Part shown: positions 1 to 5,390 of the stretch, in pieces
How the letters are laid out: each line of letters opens with the position of its first letter
Position numbering within the stretch: the stretch's first letter is position 1
Origin: Clostridia bacterium
GTDB lineage: Bacteria; Bacillota_A; Clostridia; Oscillospirales; CAG-272
Direction of reading: 5' to 3'
Assembly: GCA_017457545.1 (NCBI GenBank)
Contig: JAFTHF010000303.1
Span: 1 to 5,882, forward strand
DNA: 5,882 bases
Program-made: the position numbers and the translations under genes
The notes under the pieces: model-generated
The model's database searches: none
Seen by the model: only the letters and a program-made list of their open reading frames with translations
What the model was told of the DNA's origin: nothing

Positions 1-333
1 ATTTATAAAAGCATCTTCTCCTCATCGTATGCTACATATTTATATGATGTAATGTACAATTACGGTATGGAATTCGTCCGTGCTATGGCTGAGTATATGA
101 GTGTGCGCTCCTTTACTAAGGAGCAGGACAACAGATTAAGGCTGTACTTTCTCGGTGTTACCTCAATGCTTGTAAAAACCATTATGGGCAGTGAGCATTT
201 TACAAAGGAGGAGCTTGACAGAATATTTTATGACAATATTCCCTCCTTCGTTGATTTTCTGAAGGATGAAACCGTAACACGTGACTATATCCTCTATAAA
301 ATAATGAAATACCGTGAGGCGCATATTGTATAA
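1..333 (+). CDS. C-terminal part of a probable TetR-family transcriptional regulator (5' truncated by window)
   Basis: The reading frame is open from the first base of the window to the TAA at 331-333, giving about 110 codons, so the gene starts outside the window. The visible part is all-helical in character, with an aromatic-rich stretch, the segment RLRLYFLGVTSMLVKTIMG, then FTKEELDRIFYDNIPSFVDFL. This arrangement (a hydrophobic helix ending in a glycine, then a short acidic 'KEEL' helix and a final helix) is what the ligand-binding/dimerisation half of TetR/AcrR-like regulators often looks like in clostridia. The DNA-binding helix-turn-helix, which would be N-terminal, is not in view, so the family call rests on general resemblance only. 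The gene is followed by 170 bases before feoA and by the feo promoter, so it is probably not cotranscribed with feo. It could instead be an unrelated helical protein. Confidence 0.5.
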   Translation: MYKSIFSSSYATYLYDVMYNYGMEFVRAMAEYMSVRSFTKEQDNRLRLYFLGVTSMLVKTIMGSEHFTKEELDRIFYDNIPSFVDFLKDETVTRDYILYKIMKYREAHIV

Positions 334-400
334 TCCCGTCCATTTGTAAAAAATGTGCATATACTGTCCCTGCTCTGCCCCTTGCTTTGTTTATATGGAT

Positions 401-428
401 AAATTTTCAAAAAAGTTGAATTTTTTAC
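401..428 (+). promoter_or_regulatory. A/T-rich UP-like element upstream of the feo promoter
   Basis: This stretch is almost entirely A and T with phased A- and T-runs, and lies directly upstream of the -35 hexamer, about where RNA polymerase alpha-subunit contacts occur. It also contains a short inverted repeat TTCAA-N5-TTGAA (406-410 and 416-420) followed by six T, so a weak terminator for the upstream gene is an alternative reading. The stem is only five A/T-rich pairs, so I favour a promoter role. Confidence 0.35.
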
Positions 429-457
429 TTGACAAATGATTTTTATGGTGCTATAAT
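429..457 (+). promoter_or_regulatory. Consensus sigma-A promoter of the feo operon
   Basis: A perfect -35 box TTGACA (429-434) and a perfect -10 box TATAAT (452-457) are separated by 17 bp, the ideal spacing for the housekeeping sigma factor. The predicted transcription start is near 464, about 40 bases before the feoA start codon. Such an unimpaired promoter implies high basal activity, and so a need for repression, which fits the palindrome that begins at the predicted start site. Confidence 0.85.
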
Positions 458-463
458 CTAGAC

Positions 464-479
464 GTTAGCAGAGGCTAAC
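464..479 (+). promoter_or_regulatory. Palindromic operator copy 1 at the feo transcription start
   Basis: GTTAGCAGAGGCTAAC consists of two perfect 6-bp inverted half sites, GTTAGC and GCTAAC, around a 4-bp non-symmetric spacer. It begins about seven bases after the -10 box, over the predicted transcription start, where a bound repressor would block initiation. The same half sites with the same spacing recur at 754-769. The core TTAG-N6-CTAA matches part of the DtxR/IdeR consensus in spacing and half-site sequence, and does not resemble the Fur 19-mer, so a DtxR-family metalloregulator is the best guess. The regulator itself is not in the window. Confidence 0.65.
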
Positions 480-503
480 TAATGATTTTTTAAGGAGATT
501 GCC

Positions 504-716
504 ATGACCTTACGCAGTGCTGAGGAAGGAAAGGAATATATCATTAAGTCTATTGAAACAGACGACGAAGAGCTTAATGCATTTTTGTTTTCACTTGGTT
601 GCTTCAGCGGTGAGACTATTACGGTAATCAAGCGTCGCAAAAGCGGCTGTGTAGTTGCCATCAAGGACGGCAGATACAATATTGATAACAATCTGTCTGA
701 TGCCATTTTAATTTAA
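504..716 (+). CDS. feoA: FeoA, SH3-like accessory protein of Fe(II) transport
   Basis: FeoA is a small cytoplasmic SH3-like protein required with FeoB for ferrous iron uptake, thought to modulate FeoB through its GTPase part or membrane domain. The 70-residue product has the usual length and the family layout: an N-terminal strand-helix segment with the acidic stretch TDDEE, then LGCFSGETITVIKRRKSGCVVAIKDGRYNID, which matches the FeoA pattern of LG-x-x-x-G-x-x-I-x-V followed by a small turn and a G-containing strand, and ends in a hydrophobic strand (DAILI). The start is supported by AAGGAG at 492-497, six bases before the ATG. It is the first gene downstream of the consensus promoter and operator, 110 bases ahead of feoB. 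Assignment rests on the pattern and the position next to feoB. Confidence 0.9.
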   Translation: MTLRSAEEGKEYIIKSIETDDEELNAFLFSLGCFSGETITVIKRRKSGCVVAIKDGRYNIDNNLSDAILI

Positions 717-744
717 AAAGAAGAAATTTTCTTCTTCTTTTTTT
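715..744 (+). terminator. Weak A/T-rich hairpin between feoA and feoB
   Basis: AAAAAGAAGAA (715-725) can pair with TTCTTCTTTTT (732-742) around a six-base loop, starting inside the feoA stop codon. Only three G/C pairs are present, and most of the T run is consumed by the stem, so this would be an inefficient terminator. It could attenuate readthrough, or protect the 3' end of a processed feoA message, so that feoA and feoB are expressed at different levels. Confidence 0.35.
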
Positions 745-753
745 GAAAAATCA

Positions 754-769
754 GTTAGCAAGCGCTAAC
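754..769 (+). promoter_or_regulatory. Palindromic operator copy 2 between feoA and feoB
   Basis: GTTAGCAAGCGCTAAC has the same two half sites, GTTAGC and GCTAAC, and the same 4-bp spacing as the copy at 464-479, while its spacer (AAGC) differs from that of the first (AGAG). Conservation of only the half sites is the pattern expected of a protein-binding site and not of a simple duplication. It lies 57 bases ahead of the feoB start. No convincing promoter is visible here: TTGAAA at 743-748 would need TAACCG (766-771) as its -10 box. The site may block a cryptic promoter, act as a roadblock, or cooperate with copy 1. Confidence 0.6.
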
Positions 770-826
770 CGAATTGATTTGGTTTACATTTTTGTGAAAA
801 TAGAGATTTTTTGGAGGAAACCGAAC

Positions 827-2857
827 ATGAGAATTGCTTTGGCGGGTAACCCCAACAGCGGTAAAACCACCATGTACAATGCCCTTACCGGTAAGAATGA
901 AAAGGTGGGCAACTGGGCAGGCGTTACCGTTGACAAAAAGGAGCACCCCATTAAAAAGGCATTTTACAAGGGAGAAAATGAGCTTGTTGCAGTAGACCTG
1001 CCCGGCGCATACTCCATGTCACCCTTTACATCTGAGGAAAGCATTACAAGTGCTTATGTAAAGGAAGAAAATCCGGATGCGATTATTAATATCGTAGACG
1101 GCACTAACCTCAGCAGAAGCCTTTTCTTCACCACTCAGCTTTTGGAGCTTGGCATTCCTGTTGTTGTAGCACTTAACAAGTCCGACATCAACAAGAAAAA
1201 GGAAACAACTATTGATGTTGACGCCCTCTCGAAAAAGCTTGGCTGTCCTGTTGTGGAAACAATATCCACATCATCAGAGGGCTTGAAAAACGTTATTGCA
1301 GCTGTGGTAGATGTTATAGGTAAGGGTCAGAAATCACCCTATACTCAAGGCAATATTGACCTTACTGATAAGGCGGTGGTTGAGGCTGCGGACAGAAACC
1401 GATTCCGGTTTGTAAACGGTGTTGTAGCGTCTGTTGAAACAAGAAAGGTACACACAAACGAAACAAACAAGCAGGATAAGGTTGATGAGGTTCTTACAAA
1501 CAAGTGGTTCGGTATTCCGATTTTTGCAGCTGTTATGTTTGCAGTATTCTGGATCTCCCAGTCAGGTCCTGCCGTATGGCTTGCAGACCTTATTACAGGC
1601 TGGCTTACAGCAGGTCAGGAGGCCCTTGCAGGTGCTATCAACAGCGACTCCATCTTCGCATCTATTCTTATTGACGGTATTATAGGCGGTGTGATTGCCG
1701 TAGTTGGCTTCTTGCCTCTTGTTATGGTAATGTACTTCCTTATTGCTCTCCTTGAGGACTGCGGATATATGGCACGTGCAACAGTTGTCCTTGACCCCAT
1801 ATTCAAAAAGGTTGGCCTCTCAGGTAAATCAGTTATCCCCTTTATTATAGGTACAGGCTGCGCTATCCCCGGTGTTATGGCGTGCCGTACAATCAGAAAC
1901 GAAAGAGAGCGCAGATCTACTGCTATGCTCACACCCTTTATGCCCTGTGGCGCTAAGCTTCCTGTAATTTCACTTTTTGCAGGCGCATTCTTCGGTAGCG
2001 GCCCCTGGGTTGGTGCGCTTATGTACTTTGTAGGTATTGTAATTATCTTCCTTTGCGCACTTCTTATTAATCTTATCACAGGCTACAAGAATAAAAAGTC
2101 CTTCTTTATCATGGAGCTTCCCGAATACAAGCTGCCCAGCATTAAAAAGGCTGCGCTTTCCATGTGTCAGCGTGGTTGGGCATTCATTGTTAAGGCAGGA
2201 ACTGTAATTCTTGTTTGTAACTTCGTTGTTCACGTAATGCAGAACTTCAACTGGAGACTTCAGGTAATTGAGGAGGGCATGGAAAGCACATCTATCCTTG
2301 CCACAATCGCTACCCCCTTTGCTTACATATTTGCACCTGTTGTAGGTGTAGTTGCCTGGCAGCTTGCCGCTGCATCAATCACAGGCTTTATCGCTAAGGA
2401 AAACGTAGTTGGTACTCTTGCTGTATGCTACGGCATATCCAACTTCTTCGACCTTGAGGAGCTTGAAATGATTGCAGGCGCAGGCGCTGACGTAGCTGCA
2501 GTTCTCGGTATTTCCAAGGCTGCCGCCCTTGCATTCCTTATGTTCAACCTCTTTACACCTCCCTGCTTTGCAGCTATCGGTGCTATGAACTCTGAAATCA
2601 AGAGCAAAAAGTGGCTCTTTGCCGGCATCGGTCTTCAGTTCTCCGTTGGCTACTCCATCGGCTTTATTGTAAACTTCTTCGGCACAGTATTCTCAAAGAC
2701 AGCTAAGTTTGATAGCATCTGGATGCCTATTCTCGGTTGGGGATTTGTGCTTACTGCTGCAGCTGTTATTACAGCTATTATTTTGAAGAAGCAGAAGCAG
2801 TTCAAGGCTGAGGCTGAGCTTAAGGCACAGGAGAAGAAGGAAGCTGCTAACGTTTAA
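827..2857 (+). CDS. feoB: FeoB, GTPase-coupled ferrous iron transporter
   Basis: FeoB imports Fe(II) across the cytoplasmic membrane. From the ATG at 827 the protein has 676 residues, shorter than the roughly 770 of E. coli FeoB. The N-terminal G domain shows G1 GNPNSGKTT (7-15), the G2 threonine in GVTVD (32-36), G3 DLPG (57-60), G4 NKSD (117-120) and a G5-like STSSEG (147-152). The family junction DKVDEVLTNKWFGIPIF (217-233) leads into the membrane domain, with LEDCGYMARA (309-318), GTGCAIPGVMA (342-352), PCGAKLPV (373-380), ELPEYKLP (430-437) and GFIAKENVVGTL (520-531). Cys345 and Cys374 are the conserved gate-type cysteines. The tail (about 655-676) is Lys/Glu-rich and cytoplasmic. An in-frame ATG at 743 would add 28 residues, but it has no good ribosome binding site and its codons would run through operator copy 2. 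GGAGG at 813-817 and the immediate Gly-rich P-loop strand favour 827. The next gene starts nine bases after the stop. Confidence 0.96.
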   Translation: MRIALAGNPNSGKTTMYNALTGKNEKVGNWAGVTVDKKEHPIKKAFYKGENELVAVDLPGAYSMSPFTSEESITSAYVKEENPDAIINIVDGTNLSRSLFFTTQLLELGIPVVVALNKSDINKKKETTIDVDALSKKLGCPVVETISTSSEGLKNVIAAVVDVIGKGQKSPYTQGNIDLTDKAVVEAADRNRFRFVNGVVASVETRKVHTNETNKQDKVDEVLTNKWFGIPIFAAVMFAVFWISQSGPAVWLADLITGWLTAGQEALAGAINSDSIFASILIDGIIGGVIAVVGFLPLVMVMYFLIALLEDCGYMARATVVLDPIFKKVGLSGKSVIPFIIGTGCAIPGVMACRTIRNERERRSTAMLTPFMPCGAKLPVISLFAGAFFGSGPWVGALMYFVGIVIIFLCALLINLITGYKNKKSFFIMELPEYKLPSIKKAALSMCQRGWAFIVKAGTVILVCNFVVHVMQNFNWRLQVIEEGMESTSILATIATPFAYIFAPVVGVVAWQLAAASITGFIAKENVVGTLAVCYGISNFFDLEELEMIAGAGADVAAVLGISKAAALAFLMFNLFTPPCFAAIGAMNSEIKSKKWLFAGIGLQFSVGYSIGFIVNFFGTVFSKTAKFDSIWMPILGWGFVLTAAAVITAIILKKQKQFKAEAELKAQEKKEAANV

Positions 2858-2866
2858 GGTAAAAAT

Positions 2867-3085
2867 ATGGAACTTATAGATTTTATTGTAATTGCTGCAA
2901 TTTGTCTTATTATCGGTGGAGCTGTGGCTTACATAGTAAAGGCAAAGAAAAGCGGTAAAAAATGTATCGGCTGTCCCGATAGTGGATCCTGTCATTCCTC
3001 AAGCAATAATGGTGGCTGCAGTGGCTGCTGCTCCTCCTGTTCATCCTGCTGTGGGGAAAGCACCGATACAAAGGAAAACAAATAG
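2867..3085 (+). CDS. FeoB-associated Cys-rich membrane protein
   Basis: This 72-residue protein has one N-terminal membrane helix (about residues 5-24, IDFIVIAAICLIIGGAVAYI), a Lys-rich stop-transfer segment (KAKKSGKK), and a Cys-rich tail. The segment KCIGCPDSGSCH (32-43) is the signature of the small FeoB-associated protein family found directly after feoB in many Firmicutes. Residues 51-62 add CSGCCSSCSSCC, so the tail holds nine cysteines (33, 36, 42, 51, 54, 55, 58, 61, 62) besides one in the helix. The positive-inside rule places the tail in the cytoplasm. A role in binding or handing on incoming Fe(II), or in stabilising FeoB, is inference; in proteobacteria a different small protein, FeoC, occupies this place. 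AAGG at 2856-2859 overlaps the feoB stop and gives a seven-base spacing, indicating tight coupling to feoB. Confidence 0.85.
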   Translation: MELIDFIVIAAICLIIGGAVAYIVKAKKSGKKCIGCPDSGSCHSSSNNGGCSGCCSSCSSCCGESTDTKENK

Positions 3086-3095
3086 ATACATACTT

Positions 3096-3110
3096 TAGGG
3101 CTTTGCCCTA
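3096..3110 (+). repeat. Short perfect hairpin after the feo operon
   Basis: TAGGGC (3096-3101) and GCCCTA (3105-3110) form a six-pair stem with a three-base loop, eleven bases after the Cys-rich protein's stop codon. No T run follows, so it is not itself a terminator. It may stabilise the 3' end together with the terminator that follows. Confidence 0.45.
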
Positions 3111-3120
3111 CTCCTTAGAT

Positions 3121-3162
3121 AAGGACAGAGAATGCTTTTGCACTCTCTGTCCTTTTATTTTT
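3121..3162 (+). terminator. Strong intrinsic terminator of the feo operon
   Basis: AAGGACAGAGA (3121-3131) pairs perfectly with TCTCTGTCCTT (3144-3154). After an A/C mismatch the stem continues with TGC/GCA around a TTTT loop. The tail TTTTATTTTT follows directly. Long stem, small loop and T run make this a textbook Rho-independent terminator, closing the feoA-feoB-Cys-rich protein transcript. Confidence 0.93.
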
Positions 3163-3202
3163 AACAATGCATTTATGTTCACAAATGCCCCGATTCAATT
3201 GA

Positions 3203-3378
3203 CGATATGCCTCGCATTTCTCGGCTCGATATATTTGCCTTCGGCAACTTCGATATGCTTTCGCTTTGCTCAAGCACGATATGATATAAATCCACGCTCA
3301 CGAAGTGAGCATATCGAGTGCGTCAGCATATATCGAACGCATCAGCGTATATCGCAAATCCCATAGGGATTTATATCG
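3203..3378. repeat. Mirrored CGATAT/ATATCG hairpin array, non-coding
   Basis: Four CGATAT boxes (3203, 3227, 3251, 3277) are followed by four ATATCG boxes (3311, 3330, 3349, 3373), so the boxes on the left half are complementary to those on the right. Left spacing is 24, 24 and 26 bases; right spacing is 19, 19 and 24. Most segments between boxes are small inverted repeats: TTGCC/GGCAA (3235-3247), GCTT/AAGC (3257-3275), GCTCAC/GTGAGC at the centre (3296-3310), TGC/GCA (3319-3328), ACGC/GCGT (3337-3348), AAATCCC/GGGATTT (3356-3372). Longer arms also match: GATATAAATCC (3283-3293) with GGATTTATATC (3367-3377), CTCGATAT (3225) with ATATCGAG (3311), TTCGATAT (3249) with ATATCGAA (3330). The region can therefore fold either as a row of hairpins or as one large branched stem. 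I see no coding sequence, transposase or target duplication. It resembles REP/BIME-like or MITE-derived intergenic repeats; function unknown. Confidence 0.8.
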
Positions 3379-3380
3379 CT

Positions 3381-3406
3381 GCGTAGTGTCTTGAAAAGCA
3401 CTACGC
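3381..3406. repeat. Eight-pair hairpin at the right edge of the array
   Basis: GCGTAGTG (3381-3388) and CACTACGC (3399-3406) form a perfect eight-pair stem, with CTT/AAG able to extend it inward. It starts three bases after the last ATATCG box and looks like the terminal unit of the array. A T-rich stretch begins only at 3417, too far for a classical terminator, although it could still act as a weak one or as a 3'-end stabiliser. Confidence 0.6.
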
Positions 3407-3437
3407 TAATGGAGGTATTTTTGTTTTTATTTTAGCT

Positions 3438-3467
3438 TTGCTTAAAGTAACAGAGATATACTAAATA
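3438..3467 (+). promoter_or_regulatory. Candidate promoter of the lipoprotein gene
   Basis: The gene at 3491 needs its own promoter because the feo terminator and the hairpin array lie upstream. TTGCTT (3438-3443) and TAAATA (3462-3467) are 18 bp apart. TATACT (3457-3462) is a better -10 box but lacks a well-placed -35. Both are weaker than the feo promoter, so expression may depend on an activator or be low. Confidence 0.3.
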
Positions 3468-3490
3468 CATACTAAACAAAGAGGTATAAA

Positions 3491-5287
3491 ATGAAAAGAT
3501 TTATTTTGATCATAATTATATCTATACTTGCTCTGTCTCTTAGTGCCTGTGGTGACGGTGGCAGCGATACGGGTACGCTTTATACACCTGACGGTATTGA
3601 TGCTATTGATACATCGGGTATGGATTTTACCTTTACAGAAAGAGATATATCAGCAGAGATGTCCGCAAGCGTTGTAAATATCAGCTTCCGTGAAAATGGG
3701 GTAAGCGCAGATAATAGCGTTGAAATTTATTCCGATGGTATAAAAATAACAAATGAGGGCACTTATATTCTTTCGGGAACGGGAAATAATATGCTGATTA
3801 CGGTAGATGCTCCCGAATCAAAGGTTCAGCTGGTGCTTGATAATCTTACTCTTAACAACACACAGGGTCCGGTAATCTATATAAAAAGCGGTAAAAAAGT
3901 GTTTATAACTCTTGCAGATGGAAGTGAAAACACTCTTAGCGACGGCACCGGATACGATTACACCGACGATGGCTCAGTTCTTGATGGCGCAATATTCTCA
4001 AAGGCCGACCTGACAATAAACGGTAAAGGCAAGCTGACAGTCAAGGGCAACTACAAGCACGGTATAGTTTCCAAGGATGACCTTATTATTGTAAACGCAG
4101 CTCTTGACATATCTGCCCTTTCCTGTGCCGTAAACGGTAAGGACTGTGTAAAAATAAAGGACGCAGCCCTTACTCTTTCTGCCGGAACTGACGGTATCCG
4201 TTCTGATAATGAAGAGGATGTAAGCCGTGGCTTTGTATATATTGAGGGCGGCGATTTTTTAATAAGCTCCGGCTCTGACGGAATACAGGCCCATACTCTA
4301 TTAAAAATAGCTGACGGAGATTTTAAAATCACCTCGGGGCAGGCAGACTTATCGGACTCGGGCAAGTGCTTAAAATCAAACACGGATATAAATATCCTTG
4401 GAGGAGTGTACGAAATCAGCGGTAAGGACGACGGTGTTCACGCAAATGGCAGCATTGCGATTTCCAAGGGTGATTTCACCATTCGCACAAACGATGACGG
4501 CATTCACGCAGACAAGGATTTGGAAATAAGTGGCGGTAAAATCAATATTGTATATTCTTATGAGGGCTTAGAGGCTCAGCGCATACTGATTAACGGTGGA
4601 AATATATCCATATTAGCCACCGATGACGGAATGAATGCGGCAGGTGGCAACGATTCCTCGGGAATGGGTGGTCCCTTTGGTGGAGACAGATTTGGCAGTG
4701 ACAGTAATGCCGAAATAGTAATATCCGACGGATATATAGTTGTAGATGCATACGGCGACGGAATAGATTCAAACGGTTCAATAGTTATTAACGGTGGTAT
4801 AACTCTTGTAAGTGGACCTACAAACGGTGGAAACGGCTCCCTTGACTATGCCAGAAGCGCATCTGTCTACGGTGGTACGTTTATAGCAACGGGAGCAAAC
4901 GGCATGGCTCAGGGTATGTCAGATGCTACAAACCAAGGTGCTATATTTACGGCTACAGGTACGCAAAACGAGGGTACGTCTATCGGAATTTATGACAAAA
5001 GCGGAAATATACTTGCTTCCTTTACTCCGAAAAAGGCTTATCAGTGTGCAGTAATTACTGCTCCTAACATTAACAAGGGTGAAACCTATTATATTGTTTG
5101 CGGCGCTACTGTGTCAGACGCAGACGGAAACGGATACGCATCAAATACCACATTTACAGGTGGAACACGTGTGGCTACCATAGATATGGATTCTCTTCTC
5201 TACGGCTCAGCCGGTGGCATGGGAGGTATGGGAGGAGGTCCCGGTGGAATGCACGGTGGCGGTATGGGTGGAAAGCCCCCAAGATAA
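3491..5287 (+). CDS. Secreted lipoprotein with Cthe_2159-type carbohydrate-binding beta-helix
   Basis: The 598-residue product starts with MKRF, a long hydrophobic stretch and the lipobox LSAC (17-20), so Cys20 should be lipid-anchored on the outer face of the membrane. After a Gly/Asp/Ser linker, residues about 50-560 form a repetitive beta-rich domain with recurring turns: TDGIRSD (233-239), SDGIQAH (262-268), DDGVHAN (313-319), DDGIHAD (335-341), YEGLEAQ (357-363), DDGMNAA (378-384) and GDGIDSN (422-428), usually followed by a strand such as LEISGGKINI. This pattern is that of the carbohydrate-binding family typified by Clostridium thermocellum Cthe_2159, a calcium-containing parallel beta-helix reported to bind cellulose and pectin-type polymers. 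No catalytic residues are recognisable. The last 26 residues (573-598) are Gly/Met-rich low-complexity sequence, and a second Gly-rich insert lies at 385-403. AAAGAGG (3478-3484), six bases before the ATG, supports the start. The true ligand here is unknown; cell-wall or surface-polymer binding is also possible. Confidence 0.85.
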   Translation: MKRFILIIIISILALSLSACGDGGSDTGTLYTPDGIDAIDTSGMDFTFTERDISAEMSASVVNISFRENGVSADNSVEIYSDGIKITNEGTYILSGTGNNMLITVDAPESKVQLVLDNLTLNNTQGPVIYIKSGKKVFITLADGSENTLSDGTGYDYTDDGSVLDGAIFSKADLTINGKGKLTVKGNYKHGIVSKDDLIIVNAALDISALSCAVNGKDCVKIKDAALTLSAGTDGIRSDNEEDVSRGFVYIEGGDFLISSGSDGIQAHTLLKIADGDFKITSGQADLSDSGKCLKSNTDINILGGVYEISGKDDGVHANGSIAISKGDFTIRTNDDGIHADKDLEISGGKINIVYSYEGLEAQRILINGGNISILATDDGMNAAGGNDSSGMGGPFGGDRFGSDSNAEIVISDGYIVVDAYGDGIDSNGSIVINGGITLVSGPTNGGNGSLDYARSASVYGGTFIATGANGMAQGMSDATNQGAIFTATGTQNEGTSIGIYDKSGNILASFTPKKAYQCAVITAPNINKGETYYIVCGATVSDADGNGYASNTTFTGGTRVATIDMDSLLYGSAGGMGGMGGGPGGMHGGGMGGKPPR

Positions 5288-5310
5288 AAGTCATTATCTT
5301 TATCTCCTAT

Positions 5311-5360
5311 AAAGGCTCTTTGCAATATGGTGCTTTCCATTGCCGAGAGCTTTTTAATAT
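5311..5360 (+). terminator. Terminator hairpin after the lipoprotein gene
   Basis: AAAGGCTCT (5311-5319) pairs with AGAGCTTTT (5346-5354), including one G-T pair. An inner stem joins GCAAT plus GG (5322-5330, with AT bulged) to CCATTGC (5337-5343). The descending arm runs into TTTTTAATAT. It begins 23 bases after the lipoprotein stop codon, and its polarity fits termination of that gene. Confidence 0.65.
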
Positions 5361-5362
5361 CA

Positions 5363-5390
5363 AAAAAAGACTGCGATTGCAGTCTTTTTT
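5363..5390. terminator. Bidirectional intrinsic terminator between convergent genes
   Basis: AAAAAAGACTGC (5363-5374) pairs perfectly with GCAGTCTTTTTT (5379-5390) around a GATT loop. The A run on one side and the T run on the other make it work in both directions. It would stop lipoprotein-gene transcripts that pass the preceding hairpin, and minus-strand transcripts of the histidine kinase. The kinase stop codon (5389-5391) overlaps the outer edge of the stem. Confidence 0.92.

Noticed and set aside
338..428. Clear terminator for the partial upstream gene
   Set aside because: Only weak A/T pairing is visible (for example TTCAA/TTGAA at 406-420), which is equally well explained as promoter-upstream A/T sequence.
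464..479. Fur box in front of feoA
   Set aside because: The palindrome does not resemble the Fur consensus built on GATAAT repeats; the half sites GTTAGC/GCTAAC are closer to DtxR/IdeR-type sites.
1615..2079. Minus-strand open frame of 154 codons inside feoB
   Set aside because: It is antisense to the conserved membrane domain of FeoB, shows no recognisable domain and is explained by codon bias on the sense strand.
3103..3366. Plus-strand open frame of 87 codons after the feo operon
   Set aside because: It runs through the strong terminator and the hairpin array, has no ribosome binding site, and its composition follows from the CGATAT repeats.
3203..3378. CRISPR-like array
   Set aside because: The repeated boxes are only 6 bp, switch orientation in the middle, and the intervening segments are palindromes and not unique spacers; no cas gene is nearby.
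4051..4383. Minus-strand open frame of 110 codons inside the lipoprotein gene
   Set aside because: It is antisense to the repetitive beta-helix coding sequence, with no family features.
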